A stretch of DNA of 64,000 nt from Leucogyrophana mollusca (GCA_021014945.1 MU266453.1:1-64000); one strand, 5' to 3'; positions 24,698-36,790 are shown, counted from the stretch's first letter. Notes: a model not told the origin generated them from the sequence alone. A program made the numbers and translations.

Positions 24698-26030
24698 ATG
24701 CCTTTTCTCTCGAGGACCATATCCATAATATGCCTACTGTGGTCAAACTCTCTGGCGGTCACAGCCTCTGGCTTGGTTCCGCCAGCATCATTAGCTGCGC
24801 AATATTCGCTGGCCACAAGCACTAGCTTGCCATTCCCTTCCGCTACCCAAGCTGCCGCTCAAGCGCAGTCGTTCATTACCTCTCAATGGTCTCTCAGCAA
24901 AGGAAAATTCCAGAACGGTGCCAGCGATGTCGCATTCGTCGTCGATCCCTTTCCCAATTCACCCACTCCTGATACCCAGCCCGGCACAAACACATCTGGA
25001 CCTGTGTTGCAAATCACATACCCCCAAGGAAGCTATTCCCATAACACCGGAGGAGCACAGTGGTATACCCTGTGGAACACGAGCGATGGTTCGACGTTTG
25101 ACAGCATGATCCTATCGTATGAGTTGGCTTTCGCCTCCGGGTTCAATTTTGTTCAGGGTGGCAAGCTTCCGGGGTTGAGAGGTGGCCCGGATGTATTTGA
25201 CTGCTCGGGCGGCAATCAGCCTAACGGAACTGATTGCTTCAGCACCCGGATTATGTGGAGGACTGATGGCGCGGGTGAAGGTAGGGCCTTTCGGTGATTG
25301 CAATGCATCGTTCTCGTTCTCATGCGGTGTCGATGTAGTGTATGCTTACATGCTCACCCCAAACAACCTTTGCTCCGACAAGAACGTGATCTGCAACTCT
25401 GATTATGGTGTCAGCCTTGATCGCGGGTCTCTTACCTTCACTGCCGGACAGTGAGTAGCGATCGCGATCATGGCTCCTTTTTTTCTCACCACCTGTCATC
25501 AAGATGGAGTCGCATCACCATGCTTGTCCAAATGAACAACCCCCCAGACGTCGCAAACGGTAATGTCGTTGTATAGTTAGTCGGATTACCTTTTTTGCTG
25601 TGATCACTGGGAAGCTCAGCCGTTTCGCGCAGCTTCAACGATGTCGAGGCGCTGTCGGTGTCAAACCTCCAGTTCCGCAATGCTGCTGATGTTAATATCG
25701 GTGGCATGTATTTCTCGTGAGTCGAACCGGTCTTGTTGTTGCGTACTACGCTAATTTATTTCCCCTTGTACAGGACATTCTTTGGCGGTATGACAGTGTC
25801 TGGATTTGTTTCAGACCGTCGACTTACATTCATTTCTTCCAGGAAGCGATAGTAGTTGGGCGACACCCCAAACGACATATACCTACTTCCGCAATATCCA
25901 AATGTGGGGCAGTTCTTCGCCGTCAAATCTGACCGGACAAGTAGCGGGTGCGACGAGACATGCGCCCGGAGGACGCTGGCAGTGGACGATATGCACGTTC
26001 ATTGCTCTTGCGCTATTTTTCGCGACGTAA
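24698..26030 (+). CDS. secreted polysaccharide lyase family 14-like (alginate-lyase-like) protein
   Basis: Resembles the basidiomycete proteins labelled PL14 or alginate lyase-like; it probably acts on acidic polysaccharide at the cell wall or in the surroundings. An N-terminal signal peptide (about residues 1-23) is followed by the beta-rich lyase fold with TYPQGSYSHNTGGAQWYTLW, the conserved GGKLPGLRGGPD, FSTRIMWRTDGAGE, then FNDVEALS and the near-terminal TFFGGSDSSWATPQ. The last residues WTICTFIALALFFAT are hydrophobic after a small-residue stretch, suggesting a GPI-anchor signal. Six short introns. Complete; real substrate untested for this branch. Confidence 0.87.
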
Positions 26031-26601
26031 AGTACTTTTCACGGACGCATTGTTTACTATTTTCTTCTTTTTCTTTTTTGTAAGACGTCCCTCGGTAGAT
26101 TAGCTTTTTAAAATTTAAAGCATGAAGGGTGAAGAGTGTACACTAAATTCTGAGCTTTGGAGTCGCTCGTCTCTTTCGAGTGTTCGCCAAGGTGCCTCAC
26201 GGAACTGGGGCTGGCCTGCTGGAGAATGGCCAATGGTGTAAGTCTGTGCTCGCCATCCATCACTGCGCGCAGGAGCGGTGACGGCGATGATTTTTCGTAC
26301 GCGGTGGAAGCACGAAAGATTATAATAATATATTGATAGGTGTATATAAGTCTAGTACTAGTAGTATCTAGATTGCAAAGCAATATTTGGAAAGCGTCGA
26401 TAGCATTAAGAGAGCAATATAATGAATGTAGGTGGGGTGTAGGATAGCGCTGACCAGCGTTCAAGTAACTGTAACTGCATTCCTAGCCGAGGGATTGGGC
26501 CTGCCCAACTCTGGATCCTTCCATATTAGCGTTGATGTGGAACAGACGCAAGGAGTCGTACCGCACGATGCGTTGACAAGAATATTCCGAGTTAATGATG
26601 C
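26031..26601. other. intergenic, no gene recognised
   Basis: AT-rich stretch between the PL14 and zinc-finger 3' ends, including a TATAATAATATATT segment near 26320. Nothing else named. Confidence 0.5.
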
Positions 26602-26964
26602 TTATAATGCATGAGGGGACATTTCAATGGTCTGTGCACCCGGGCAACACGATCTTGGTTCAAGTTTGTACGCCTTCCCGCAGGACGAGCAGATGACTTT
26701 GACTTGCAAGTGCGTTTCTCGCACATGGCGAGCGATCAGCTTTCCCATCATGCTTTCCGTGCAGCCCGCCCAAAAGCACAGCTGAATTTCAGAGGTGTTA
26801 TTGACACCATGTACGCGGTGGGCATGTTCTAAGATCATGGGTACGCTGCCGTCCGTGGTGTCGTTGCAAGGGGCACCATTGGCGGGTCTGCAGGGGTAAC
26901 GGGCCTGGTCGGTGAGCGGGATCAGCGGGAGTCGAGGTCAAAGGAGTAAAGAAAACTATACCAT
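26602..26964 (-). CDS. small C2H2-type zinc-finger protein, copy 1
   Basis: Two-exon gene in which exon 1 contributes only the ATG (26962-26964), directly followed by the GT of a 57-nt intron (26905-26961); exon 2 is 303 nt including stop. The protein has 101 residues. It shows an N-terminal Cys/His cluster (PCRPANGAPC...HAHRVH), a classical-like finger CFWAGC...RHVRETH (C-x4-C-x11-H-x4-H), and a CSSCGKAYKL Cys pair. A TATAAAG lies about 70 bp upstream (27031-27037 minus). Copy 2 at 28336 has the same layout and the same exon length. Nucleic-acid binding is likely, the target unknown. Confidence rests on the paired structure rather than on a named family. Confidence 0.7.
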
Positions 26965-28335
26965 GTTGGAGATGTGAAGATTATACGAGTAAAGACGGAC
27001 TGGTGAAGATAATGACATCGGCAGGCGTTCTTTATACCCACAAGTCGACGCGCATTGTCGTGGCCTAGTTGGCAAAGGCAAACGAGATTTATGCCTCAAT
27101 TTCTGCCGCTGTAGAATTTCCGCCGACGTGGCGAAAGAGGCAAAACAGGGGTTGGAGATGTCAACTGGGCCTATTTGGAGAGGAGTAGCTGTTGCGTGTT
27201 GCCTCGGTGCTTCGCCATGTTGATTTGCCCCGTTACTGAGGTCAACCATATCCTGCAGACCAGCCGCCGGGACCCTATGGCCTATGGCTCCGGTATCCTC
27301 GGTGAAAATAACCGCTGGTAGGGCTGAAGTGTCTGTGAAGTCAAAACAACGGTGAGTGCCTCAAACTTCATTGTGGCAGAAATCTTCCCAGGTTCGCCAG
27401 TGCTTTCTTGCTCGGCGGTCGTCAGATTTGGGCGTCTGCGTATAGCAGCGGTGGTTTAGAATGTGAGGCTCACCAGGAAGAACGGAGTTGATTGGCTGTC
27501 ATGTTTTCGTTCCGGTCATTCCTGTGATAGTATCGATGGATCATGCATGAGGGGGCCGATGGCCGCAACCAAACCGAGACAGCAACACAGGCAACATTAA
27601 TTTTCGAGAGGACCTCGGGGCGCGCACGAGTCGGCTGCCAGGGTGAAGATTCATGTCCTCGGCTTCCGTGAGGGCGCTCCGACTTTGCAATGACTTTTAG
27701 CTTCATCCTACACACTGGTCTTGATGATGGCAAGAAAGAATCAGATGGGATGGTCGCTGCAGGAGCGCACCTCGACTTGTAGCCCCGGGAGCCATACGGC
27801 GGAAGTCGTAAGGAGGTCGATCAATAATCGTCAAAGCAACAAAGATCTTCGTTAATTGCGGTGTTGCGTTGCGGTCATGTTGAATATGCCAACATAAGTG
27901 GGCTTGCAAGTAGATCCGACAGCAGCTGTGCCGCCAGATACCGCGGCAGAAAGTCGAACAAGTCGGAGGCAGAATTGAAGTGAAGGCGTCAATAATGTGG
28001 GTTGTTTGCAACAGCCTCCGTGTCAAACATTGATACCGACAACTTGAAGCGCTGGCTTGATACAATGTCACGTCTCGGTGTAATGCGATCATGATATTGA
28101 TACAAATATTGATACAATAAGCAGAGCAAAGTGACAGCCGGACAGCATCAAAAACAGTACGAAAGCTATAGGAGCACAAGGTAAGATGCATGATAGACGA
28201 GTGTGTGATTGCGAACAAAATGCACTATTTGTAGGAAGCCATGAGGCAGCCGATAGAAACTGGATCATTTCATTAGCGCTAGCACGGAAGAGATGGAAGA
28301 CGCTCGCACAAACTGAGTTAGGCAAGCATTCCGCC
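26965..28335. other. intergenic between the two zinc-finger genes
   Basis: Contains the copy 1 promoter (TATAAAG near 27035 on the minus strand). A minus frame of 171 codons at 27703-28218 has no domain and looks like chance. No other gene is seen. Confidence 0.45.
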
Positions 28336-28696
28336 TCATCGAGCACCTGGACCGTTTATCTCCATCACCCCAGCCTCGGGGTGGCAGTTATTGTATTCGC
28401 TAGCAAGGATTTTCATACACCGACGGCATCGAGATCCCACCCTCAAGTGGTCTGCCCTCACATGCCGACTGATTTTGCTACCATGAAGCTGGGCACCGCA
28501 GTTATCCCAGGAACATGGGCTTAGCGCCGAGGTACTTCGGAATCCATGCACTGTCTGCAAGTGATGCAAAATTGCATGCGTACTGGCGCCAATCTCTGCA
28601 GGGCAAGGGGTGGGGGTCGGGTTCCAGCGACACGAGTACTGGGTTAAGTCGGCTCAGCTGAGGCTGGGGGTAACATGGCGCGGAAAGCCCTACCAT
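28336..28696 (-). CDS. small C2H2-type zinc-finger protein, copy 2
   Basis: Paralogue of the gene at 26602. The start codon (28694-28696) is again the whole coding part of exon 1, followed at once by a 55-nt GT-AG intron (28639-28693) and a 303-nt exon. The 101-residue product begins MYSCRWNPTPTPC and carries HHLQTVHG, then CSWDNC...RHVRADH with the same C-x4-C-x11-H-x4-H spacing as copy 1, and CRRCMKILA. Sequence outside the metal-binding positions differs much from copy 1, so the duplication is not recent. An AT-rich ATAAATATATA lies about 100 bp upstream. A raw frame search finds no ATG for the main exon, so this gene is easily missed. Confidence 0.7.
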
Positions 28697-28784
28697 TCTT
28701 TTATACTGTCAACAGGAGTAAGGTGGAGGCTTTCAGAGGCTTGGGGGAGGACCACGGAGAGGTACCGATCGTACTTTCGCGCTT

Positions 28785-28994
28785 TCATATATATTTATCT
28801 CGAGACATGGCCGGGGCGGCCACATAGGCAAGCACCACGAAAGCGAGCAGCCAGAGCAGAACATTTTTCAGAGGTGGGCATTGAATGGTTGCGGCCAAAC
28901 CGACCAAGGAGGCCACTGTGGTAGTTAGGGGGAGAACCGATGAGGAACTAATGCCGCGTTGCCCTTGTATCTCTCCGCGCGAGTTCGACGCCAT
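28785..28994 (-). CDS. possible small single-span membrane protein
   Basis: A 69-residue frame with an ATG, a Ser/Thr-rich front half and one clear membrane segment VLLWLLAFVVLAYVAA near the end. It lies just upstream of zinc-finger copy 2 and would overlap that gene's promoter. I recognise no family, and a chance frame cannot be excluded. Confidence 0.25.
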   Translation of the reverse strand: MASNSRGEIQGQRGISSSSVLPLTTTVASLVGLAATIQCPPLKNVLLWLLAFVVLAYVAAPAMSRDKYI

Positions 28995-29854
28995 TGAGTG
29001 GTAGTATTTGTGTGCTGCGAGTCAGTGGCTGGCATTTTCCCCAGACACGATGTAGTCGTTGGTATCTGGCTGCGTAACCCCGGCAAACATACCAATATTT
29101 GTTGTCGTTAACATGTTTCAGTGTCTACAAAATTGACTCTGCTGTGAGCGGCTCGATCGTCCATGTAGGGTATATCGTTGAGAATATTTTTCGATAGTTG
29201 GGAGTGGTTGGATTTGCCGCGCCTACGCACAATAGTGATAGTCCGGAGTGTTGAGATATTCACCTAGAGCAACAAAGGAGTCGATTATTCTTCTCATTCC
29301 GGCATGTCCTACGGCAGCATGTAGGGATCGCGATGAGAGGGATTTAATGGCCCTAGCCAGACTAGTACAGCAAGAAGGGCGCATGCCTGTCGGGACCAGC
29401 GGCCAAGGGCTACGGCAGTGGGAATTCAAATCTGGGACATTCGTCATAGAACTCGTACTCCAGCTGGGCGTAGTATACCTGGCAGTTGCACACCTGGCTT
29501 TGGCCAGAGCCATGCGGCGGACGTCAAGACCGCCACAGCGGCGGAAGCTTGCCGCGATAGTCGAAATGCTCAGCATCTGCAGACTAGCGTCGTGGCCATT
29601 ATGCCAACTTGGAGGACCTGGGGATTCGGTAGCGGCTACTTGTAACGCCGATTGCTATCGAGGGAGAGTAAGTGTGTTGTGTGTTATGGTTTGTTTAGCA
29701 AAAACCCCGGTTCCTAACAATGACAAGCAACGTCCTCAGGTTGACTGACCGGCCCGCTCCACTTATTATCTAATCTGCTTGCAAACTTCGAACCTGGATT
29801 CCCTTCCAGTCTCGCCTTGTCCTTCCCACAGCTTGCAATTGGTTATCATCGTCG
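28995..29854. other. intergenic, no gene recognised
   Basis: Frames of 117 (minus) and 166 (plus) codons overlap at 29223-29748 but have no motif or splice support. The end is the NAR1 promoter. Confidence 0.4.
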
Positions 29855-31835
29855 ATGGCGTTCTCTGGTGCTCTAGTGCGTACCGCATCTTCTTTCAATA
29901 ATTCACACTAATTTCGCATGGGCGCAGACGTTGACAGATCTAAATGACTTTATCACCCCTTCGCAGGCTTGTATCAAGCCCGTCGAGCAATTGAATCCTC
30001 CAGAGGAACTTAAAGAACCAGGAGCAGCTTCTGTCAGCCACTCCATGCCTTAATGCTACTTTCTTAATCTCACCCCTTCTCTCGCCATGCAGACCGAAAT
30101 CGTCATTGACTCGAGCGGTTCATACTACGAAGTGTCAGCCAGTGGCCCTGTTCCAAACGCCTCCACGAAGACTACGGAAAAGAAGCTACAGCAGGCTCAG
30201 ATAAGCCTCAACGATTGTCTGGCATGCAGGTAAGTTCAGCCCGCCAATCTTTTTTGTGCTTTGCTGACTGTGCAAAAGCGGCTGTATAACATCGGCCGAA
30301 TCGGTGTTGATCACACTACAGTCGCACACGGAGGTCCTAAACTTTCTCGAGTCCAACCCACCCCCTACTTCCCTTTCGCACAAAGTCCCAGTCCTCTCAA
30401 TAGCACCCCAGAGTATCGCTTCCTTAGCCGCTTCCGTTTCTTCAGGCTCCAGTTCAGCAGTGAGCCCTGGACAAATTCTGCGTCGTGTCCAAGCGTTTTG
30501 CACTCAAATTTTGGGATTCGAACACGTTTACGACACTACATTCGCCCGCCACATCGCGTTACTGGAACATACGCAAGAGTTCTTTGAACGAAAGCGTGGA
30601 GAAGGCAAGTTACCGATGCTGGCAAGTGCATGTCCGGGATGGATATGCTATGCAGAGAAGGCACATTCGGAGATGCTGCCCTTCATTGCTCGGACGAAGA
30701 GTCCTCAGCAGGTCATGGGGACTCTGGTCAAGTCGTGGCTGGGTAGCACCTGGGGCCAACAGTGCGTCAGATCGCCTTTCCCTTATATTGCCTGATTGAC
30801 CGTGAATGTAAATGATGGCGATGCAGGCCGGATCAGATCTACCACGTTTCTGTCATGCCATGTTATGACAAGAAGTTGGAGGCGTCCCGACAGGACTTCT
30901 ATAACGACGTTTACGCAACTCGAGACGTTGATTGTGTCATCACGACAGGGGAGCTCGAGTTGATGATGCGGGAGAAAGGTTGGGATCTGTCGGTGCCTGT
31001 CAATGATGAAGATGCCCCATGTCACAACCATTCCGCATTTCCAGAGCTGCTCGCCCATCCCGGCACAAGCTCGGGGTCGTACCTCCATTCCCTCATCGCA
31101 GCTGTCACACAAGCCTCTCCTGATCCCCTCGACCTGACAGTCAAGACCGTGCGTACTTCAGATTACGAAGAATATATCTTACGCAACCGGATCACTGGGG
31201 AACTCGTCTTCAAGGGGGCGAAGTGCTACGGATTCCGGAATTTGCAGAACGTTGTCCGGAAAGTCGGTCGTGAGGCTGGGATGCAGGTTGGGAGAGGCGC
31301 TGCGGGGCGGATGGTGGGTATCCGTGCAAGAACGAAGAAGGGTCCTGGTGATAGAGATGCGGATAAGGGTTACGATTACGTGGAGGTGATGGCGTGTCCT
31401 GGTGGGTGCGTCAATGGCGGTGGACAGCTCAAGCCCGCTGTTCGCAAGAAGGAAGACGAGGAGGGCTATACGCGAAGCTGGGAGGACAGTGGGGTGCAAC
31501 TTCCGGATCCAAGCGAGGACGCGGGCACGATACAAGGGCCCAAGTGGGGCAACAAGGAGTGGACGAAGGAGGTGGACAAAGCCTATTGGCATGATCTTCC
31601 AACTCCCCCGGCATCACCAACACCAGAAATTCAGGCGGTGACGTCGCTGGCAGAGTCAGCAGATCGCCTTGCGCTGCGTGTAAAGGTTGATCTCTGCCAT
31701 CCGAAAAACGTGGCTGGGCAATCAGACTGGGCCTCGGCGATGGATCAAGGTGCAGAGTCGAGGCGCCGTGATCTATTCCGGACCCAGTATCGTGCAGTGG
31801 AGAGTGAAGTGGTAGGGCTTGCGGTGAAGTGGTGA
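29855..31835 (+). CDS. NAR1: cytosolic Fe-S cluster assembly factor, iron-hydrogenase-like
   Basis: Component of the CIA machinery that passes Fe-S clusters to cytosolic and nuclear proteins. The first exon MAFSGAL joins TLTDLNDFITPSQACIKPVEQL, with the isolated N-terminal Cys typical of Nar1. SLNDCLACSGCITSAE (near 30210-30300) gives the CxxCxxC part of the N-terminal cluster site. The hydrogenase-like cluster Cys are seen in SACPGWICYAEK (30630-30660), VMPCYDKK (30855) and MACPGGCVNGGGQ (31390-31430). The tail ends in a terminal Trp (LAVKW), recalling the C-terminal signal used to bind the CIA targeting complex. Five introns; single large last exon. Complete. Confidence 0.95.
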
Positions 31836-33628
31836 TATGGAGCCTCACGCAAGGATGAATCAATAATGGCTCGGAGATTGCTACCATCTCCGGCTGGTCC
31901 GTCATTGCGACGGGGTCGGTCGGGTCCTCCACCCCACAGCTTGCTGACACAGAAGACTGGGTTCCTGTCCAGATCATGATAACAAAATGCATGTCCAAGC
32001 CCCTGCGAGCCGTTGCTGAGTGGCAGCACAACTGTCGATGTATCGATTGACCTATGTCAATAGAGCGCTATGTGGATGAATCTTGAATAACATTACGCAT
32101 ACCCGTGCGATGGAACTAGACATGAATAAGTAATGCAAACTTAGTGGTACAACATGAGCAAAAAGCGTGATCTGCAAAGCAAGATGCGACAATAGTAATG
32201 GCTCTAGAATATGTAGGCAAATTATAGATAGTAAGATGTTGGCGAAGTGTGAGACAATGCGGAATATTGTGTACGGGCGCCAACGTCAGCGACGTTGCTG
32301 GGCTCCGCCTTTGAACCAGTATTGGCAGGATGGGCAGTATTCGGTAGTCGTAAATGTTATTATCTCTTTTGCATCGGGACCGTAGTACTAGTGAAATGAA
32401 TGATGAGAGGAGGCAGGAACAGATCATGAGCAATCAAATCACGCACCCGCTCACAGTGACAATCCAGACAATTTCGCGGATGATGCACGGAGTGGATACA
32501 GTACGGGCCTCCGCAATCAATCTTCCTAAGTTTCCGTGTCTTGGGGAACGCCTTGAGAAGCGCCAAAACGTAGTCACGGGTTGGCGACTCACCACCTTAT
32601 AATGCTGAGCGGGATCGTAAGTTTGAATGCCGAAACAAGATATCGTGAGATTCTTACCCCGCAACCATATTTCGTTCCTTCGCTGAGTGAGTTATCTTGG
32701 GGTCAGCGCAAGCACGGACGCCGGTATAGCAACACCAATCGGAACACTGACGTTTCTAGGTTGCACATCCCGGAAAACGGCCGGATAACTTGAACAGGCT
32801 GACACAAAGGGGAGAAACTACTTTCAGAAGGGCGTCAGATTTATATCGGGAACATGATGGGGAGCGAATAGGACACCATACCGAGGTGAGAGAGAAGTAC
32901 GTGATATTGATTCAAAATAACTTGAATGCGGGGCGAGATAGAAATTATAAAGGGAGGAGACGAGGGAGGGGGAAATGAGTGGAGCGGGTGTTTGAAGGAG
33001 GGTTGATGAAGGAGAGACTTTATAGCGCTCAATATGCGATGTCGCTCCGGATATAGAGTAATGAGAGGTGCTGAGATGGGTTTGTATAGAGATGGGGCTG
33101 ATGGGTAGGGCAAGTACGGGTTCGGTATGGCTGTTTGTCACAAGACCATGTAAGGAGCGATCGGACACGATACGATAACGATCGCAGAAGCCCAAGACAA
33201 AGAGGCTACGTGTATAGAGTTTGCTGATTTGAAGGTGATAAAAGACGTGGAAGAAGCAATGGGACTTTTGAGGAGGATTCGAGTTATAACGCGGGGTCAC
33301 ATCACAGCAACGGGGAGCGGATGTATAAGCCCGATCACCCGAAACTTGCTGGATATCCGGCACAAAAATTCCACACTCTGACGTTAACTCTCGTTAACTT
33401 TTCGTTGGATGCGACCGGAACTTGAACAAAAAGCAAGCACACAAGGCGGAGAAAAAACTCGTGGTGTTTGCGGCAACGTTGCGGAAGAACGCAGCGCGCC
33501 GGAACGCAAGAATCAGCCTGTGCTTTGCCGAATATTGCCGATCCTTATTTATCTTTATTTTTGCAGTAGGATCCCAATGTAAACAATGCCATACACACTG
33601 CGCCACACCTTTGGTAACTTGGACTCGG
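31836..33628. other. intergenic, no gene recognised
   Basis: About 1.8 kb, AT-richer than its surroundings, with many short frames on both strands. The last part is the 5' region of TLG2. A few stretches around 32430-32800 on the minus strand look splice-like but form no known protein. Confidence 0.45.
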
Positions 33629-35112
33629 ATGTCGACTGCGTCGTCCTCTTCATTGCCGACAACCCGCTCAAGGACTTTACTTTTTATTTCTTATCGAGAC
33701 TCGAGAGCCAGGTCGTCGCGTTTTTCGCGCTCACAGTCTTCCTACGACGATCCATATGCTGGAGAAGACGAGAATGAAGGCCTCATAAACTCCAGCGCGA
33801 GACACGTCGCACTTGACGCGGAGCTCCCTCCCAAATGGTAGGTCCGATGGTGGCGCACCATTTTCGCTTCTCAGAAGTTCGATGTCAATCTCGTGGTTTG
33901 CAGGGTAGACATATCCGAACAAGTGGAGGAGATATTGACCGGTACCCAGCTGAAAAGTGTGTCCCTCGTGTCCTTGTGAACTGCATGATATCATTCTCAA
34001 TTCATTCACGCACTGCTTTAGTGAGTTCGCTGGACAAGCTCCATGCAAAGCATGCTTTACCCGGGTTCGCGGACCGGACAGCTGAAGAAAGAGAAATTGA
34101 GGCGGCAACCACCGACATAACCAAAGTACGTCGGACCATCCAACTTCTTACACCAGACCTGCTCACGTTTGTTTATATATTGCCTTTCTGGGATAGGATT
34201 TTCGACGATGTCACACTTTGATACAACGGATTGCATCGGACCATGTTCACTCCTTTCCCCCTTCGTCTCAAAGAGCGCAGCACGAGGTCTTAGCGGCTAA
34301 AAATGTGCAACGAGGCCTTGCCGCTAAAGTTCAAGATCTCAGTTCAACATTTCGAAAAAGACAGCGCGTCTACATGGAAAGTAGGTACCGTCCCGCCTCG
34401 CACCTCTGATTGATGCACGATATATCCTTCAATCGTTTCAACCCCTGGCAGGACTGCAAGGCCACGCAATCAAGAATCAAGATTTACTCATTGCGTCAGG
34501 AACCATATCTTCCAGGGGCGCTGATGCACTCACTGCAGTCGACGAGGATATCGAAGCCGCAGTTAGTTCGATTTATGCACTTCATTTGGCTCATCTGATT
34601 TACCTGCCGTGTTCTAGCATCAAAGTCAAGCTCAGATTCTGGCACAGAACGTGGTGCAAGATTTTAGAGAGCGCGACCGAGAACTCACGGAAATTGCCAA
34701 TTCAATCGCTTCCCTGGCAGAACTTTTCAAGGACTTGTCTGTGTTGGTCATTGACCAGGGGACCCTGCTTGATAGCGTAGAGTACAATATCGAACAGACT
34801 TCTGTGCAGGTCGCCGAAGCTGTGAAGGAACTGGATGTTGCCACGAGGTGGGCCCTGTTCCACTTCCTTACCACGTTCAGGAGCGGAACTGATCAACTGA
34901 CCCGCTGTTCTTTCAGATATCAGAAGAACACCGGCCGCCGGAAGATTATTTTCCTTTTACTGCTCATCATCTTCGGACTTATCATCGTGCTGATTTTCAA
35001 ACCTCGTCGGTCTCGTTCTTCACCTCCACCTCCATCCCTAGCTTCCCCCGCGGATAATTTTGTACCAGTATACTTGCATGCACGGACACCCTTACACTTA
35101 GTTCCGCAATAA
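33629..35112 (+). CDS. TLG2: t-SNARE of the late Golgi/endosome (syntaxin 16 / Tlg2 family)
   Basis: Qa-SNARE for fusion of endosome-derived vesicles with the trans-Golgi. I chose the ATG at 33629 because it leads straight into SRTLLFISYRDSRARSSRF, the Tlg2/syntaxin-16 N-terminal peptide that binds the Sec1 partner Vps45. After the first intron come LPPKWVDISEQVEEIL and DKLHAKHALPGFADRTAEE (Habc domain). The SNARE helix (34651-34850) includes ELFKDLSVLVIDQGTLLD with the central Gln. A C-terminal anchor KIIFLLLLIIFGLIIVLIF ends the core, followed by a Ser/Pro tail. Six or seven introns, some flanking very short exons. Complete. Confidence 0.93.
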
Positions 35113-35755
35113 TATTTGATGAGGAATTGACTACCTCGGAACTATTTCAGCGTGCGGGGAACATGCTCTTTTCGGTCAGTCTGCACGTCATTCCAATAGC
35201 CCGGCTCAGTTTCGGTCCTTGACCTTCGGATGTCATCACTGACGCGACGACAACGTGCTCACCTTTGGCGCTATACTCTATGTGATCGCACTGGATACAC
35301 TTTTATGCTCAGCTCATACCACGCTGACATGTCTTGACCGTGACAGAGCCATTTCGAGCGCATCGGGCTCATCGATGCTAGCGATTTTGCGTTTCTGCGA
35401 GCAGCACGTGTATTTTGAGATACTGGTGACTAGGAGGGACCCCTCTTCCTTTATTCAAGGAGTTCCGGGCTAAACATCGTGTCCTAGCATGCGACTCAGG
35501 AAGTCAGTGGCGAGCCGGCTCTTTGGCGATGAAGGTACACCGAATTAGATGCCACCGCCTCTGCGCCCGAGGTGGCCGGTTGCGGCGAGTAAAGAGAGCA
35601 GCGATCTACCCGCTCTCGTCTCCGCAGCGAGGCCCCATATACTTAGAGGCATGCCTGGATCATCGACAGCCAAAAACCCTATTCACAGATCTATCTCAGT
35701 GTGTATGACATGGGGCATGTACTCGTTCTCGATCCTCCTCGATTCAGATGGGTTT
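35113..35755. other. intergenic between convergent genes
   Basis: Should carry the 3' UTRs of TLG2 and the acetyltransferase gene. Frames at 35523-36046 on the plus strand are shadows or chance. No gene seen. Confidence 0.5.
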
Positions 35756-36790
35756 TTACGTGGCTTCGGATCCTACATTCATGTAAGTCCAGTGACACAG
35801 CCAACCAAGGTGCCAACCCGGAAACGAATCGAAGAACCCCCTCCCCTTATCATTCCACACGTCAACTTCCGTCCAATTCCACCCCAACGCCCCTCCCCCC
35901 AGATCATCGTCATTCGAAGAGGGTCCGTTTCCTTTCTTGAAATCCAACTTCCTCACGAGTTCTTTGATCACTACCTGTGCGAAGCCCTTCCTCCGATGTT
36001 CCTTATCGACATACAAGGTGCCGATGCTCCCATCTGTATGCATTAACGCCCAAGCAACAGCCTTCTGCGCCTCACCCCCTTCATCTCTTCCCCTGATGCA
36101 CACCGAGTGCGCGGACCGAGACAAGAGGTACTCTTTTGAGCGCGGGATATGAGATGTGGCGCGAACCGTGTCGATGTCAGATTCTTGGATATGAGAGACA
36201 ACCCATTTATCCGAGAAATCATCGGAGGGCGTGGGTGTGTCAGATGGTGCAGGTGGCTGCACATATCTCACACACGGGTTTTGGGCTGCCGCGAGGGTGT
36301 GCAAGCACGATTGCCATTTCTCGTGAACTGCGCCAACGACGATCATAGCTCTTTCGTCCTGTTTTCTCTCTGCTGGAGCTTCTAACGCCCTCACAGGCTT
36401 CAACGCCGAGTCGTATTTTGGACCTTCAGCAAGAGCCAGGTGTAACAATGATTGCATCATGCCGACGACATGAGCCTGCTCTTCTTCCGTCGGGAGTCCG
36501 GGGAAGGACTCTGCGGAACAGAAGAAGCGAAATTGGTGGCTGACGGGGGAAAAGATGAGCACAGAGAAGAGTGCCGATGATGGATTAATGATGCTGTTCA
36601 AGGGTTCAGACGACCATGCGCATACTTTGGAAGGATCGGCGCCATCAAACTTTTCCGTGCGTTCGCGAGAGTTCAAGACACCTCCCAGTATGTGAAGACT
36701 ACACGGGGCGTGGACCGACAAGGCACGGATGAGAGCCGTGAACTCGTGCCCGGAGGTGAGGTCCACTTCGATAAGCTGCATGTCGCTCAT
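35756..36790 (-). CDS. GNAT-fold N-acyltransferase, glycine acyltransferase-like
   Basis: Single-exon gene of 344 residues. The C-terminal half has the GNAT acetyl-CoA site: VAWALMHTDGSIGTLYVDKE followed by HRRKGFAQVVIKELV (R-x-x-G-x-A loop). The N-terminal half resembles the glycine N-acyltransferase-like arrangement with a long domain before the GNAT core. The ending VDVWNDKGRGFFDSFPGWHL is typical of the fungal members. It would transfer an acyl group from CoA to an amine; the acceptor is unknown. Lack of introns is unusual among its neighbours but common for this family. Confidence 0.85.
   Translation of the reverse strand: MSDMQLIEVDLTSGHEFTALIRALSVHAPCSLHILGGVLNSRERTEKFDGADPSKVCAWSSEPLNSIINPSSALFSVLIFSPVSHQFRFFCSAESFPGLPTEEEQAHVVGMMQSLLHLALAEGPKYDSALKPVRALEAPAERKQDERAMIVVGAVHEKWQSCLHTLAAAQNPCVRYVQPPAPSDTPTPSDDFSDKWVVSHIQESDIDTVRATSHIPRSKEYLLSRSAHSVCIRGRDEGGEAQKAVAWALMHTDGSIGTLYVDKEHRRKGFAQVVIKELVRKLDFKKGNGPSSNDDDLGGGALGWNWTEVDVWNDKGRGFFDSFPGWHLGWLCHWTYMNVGSEAT

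Noticed and set aside
27703..28218. Minus-strand frame of 171 codons
   Set aside because: No motif, unusual composition, and no splice or promoter context; likely chance.
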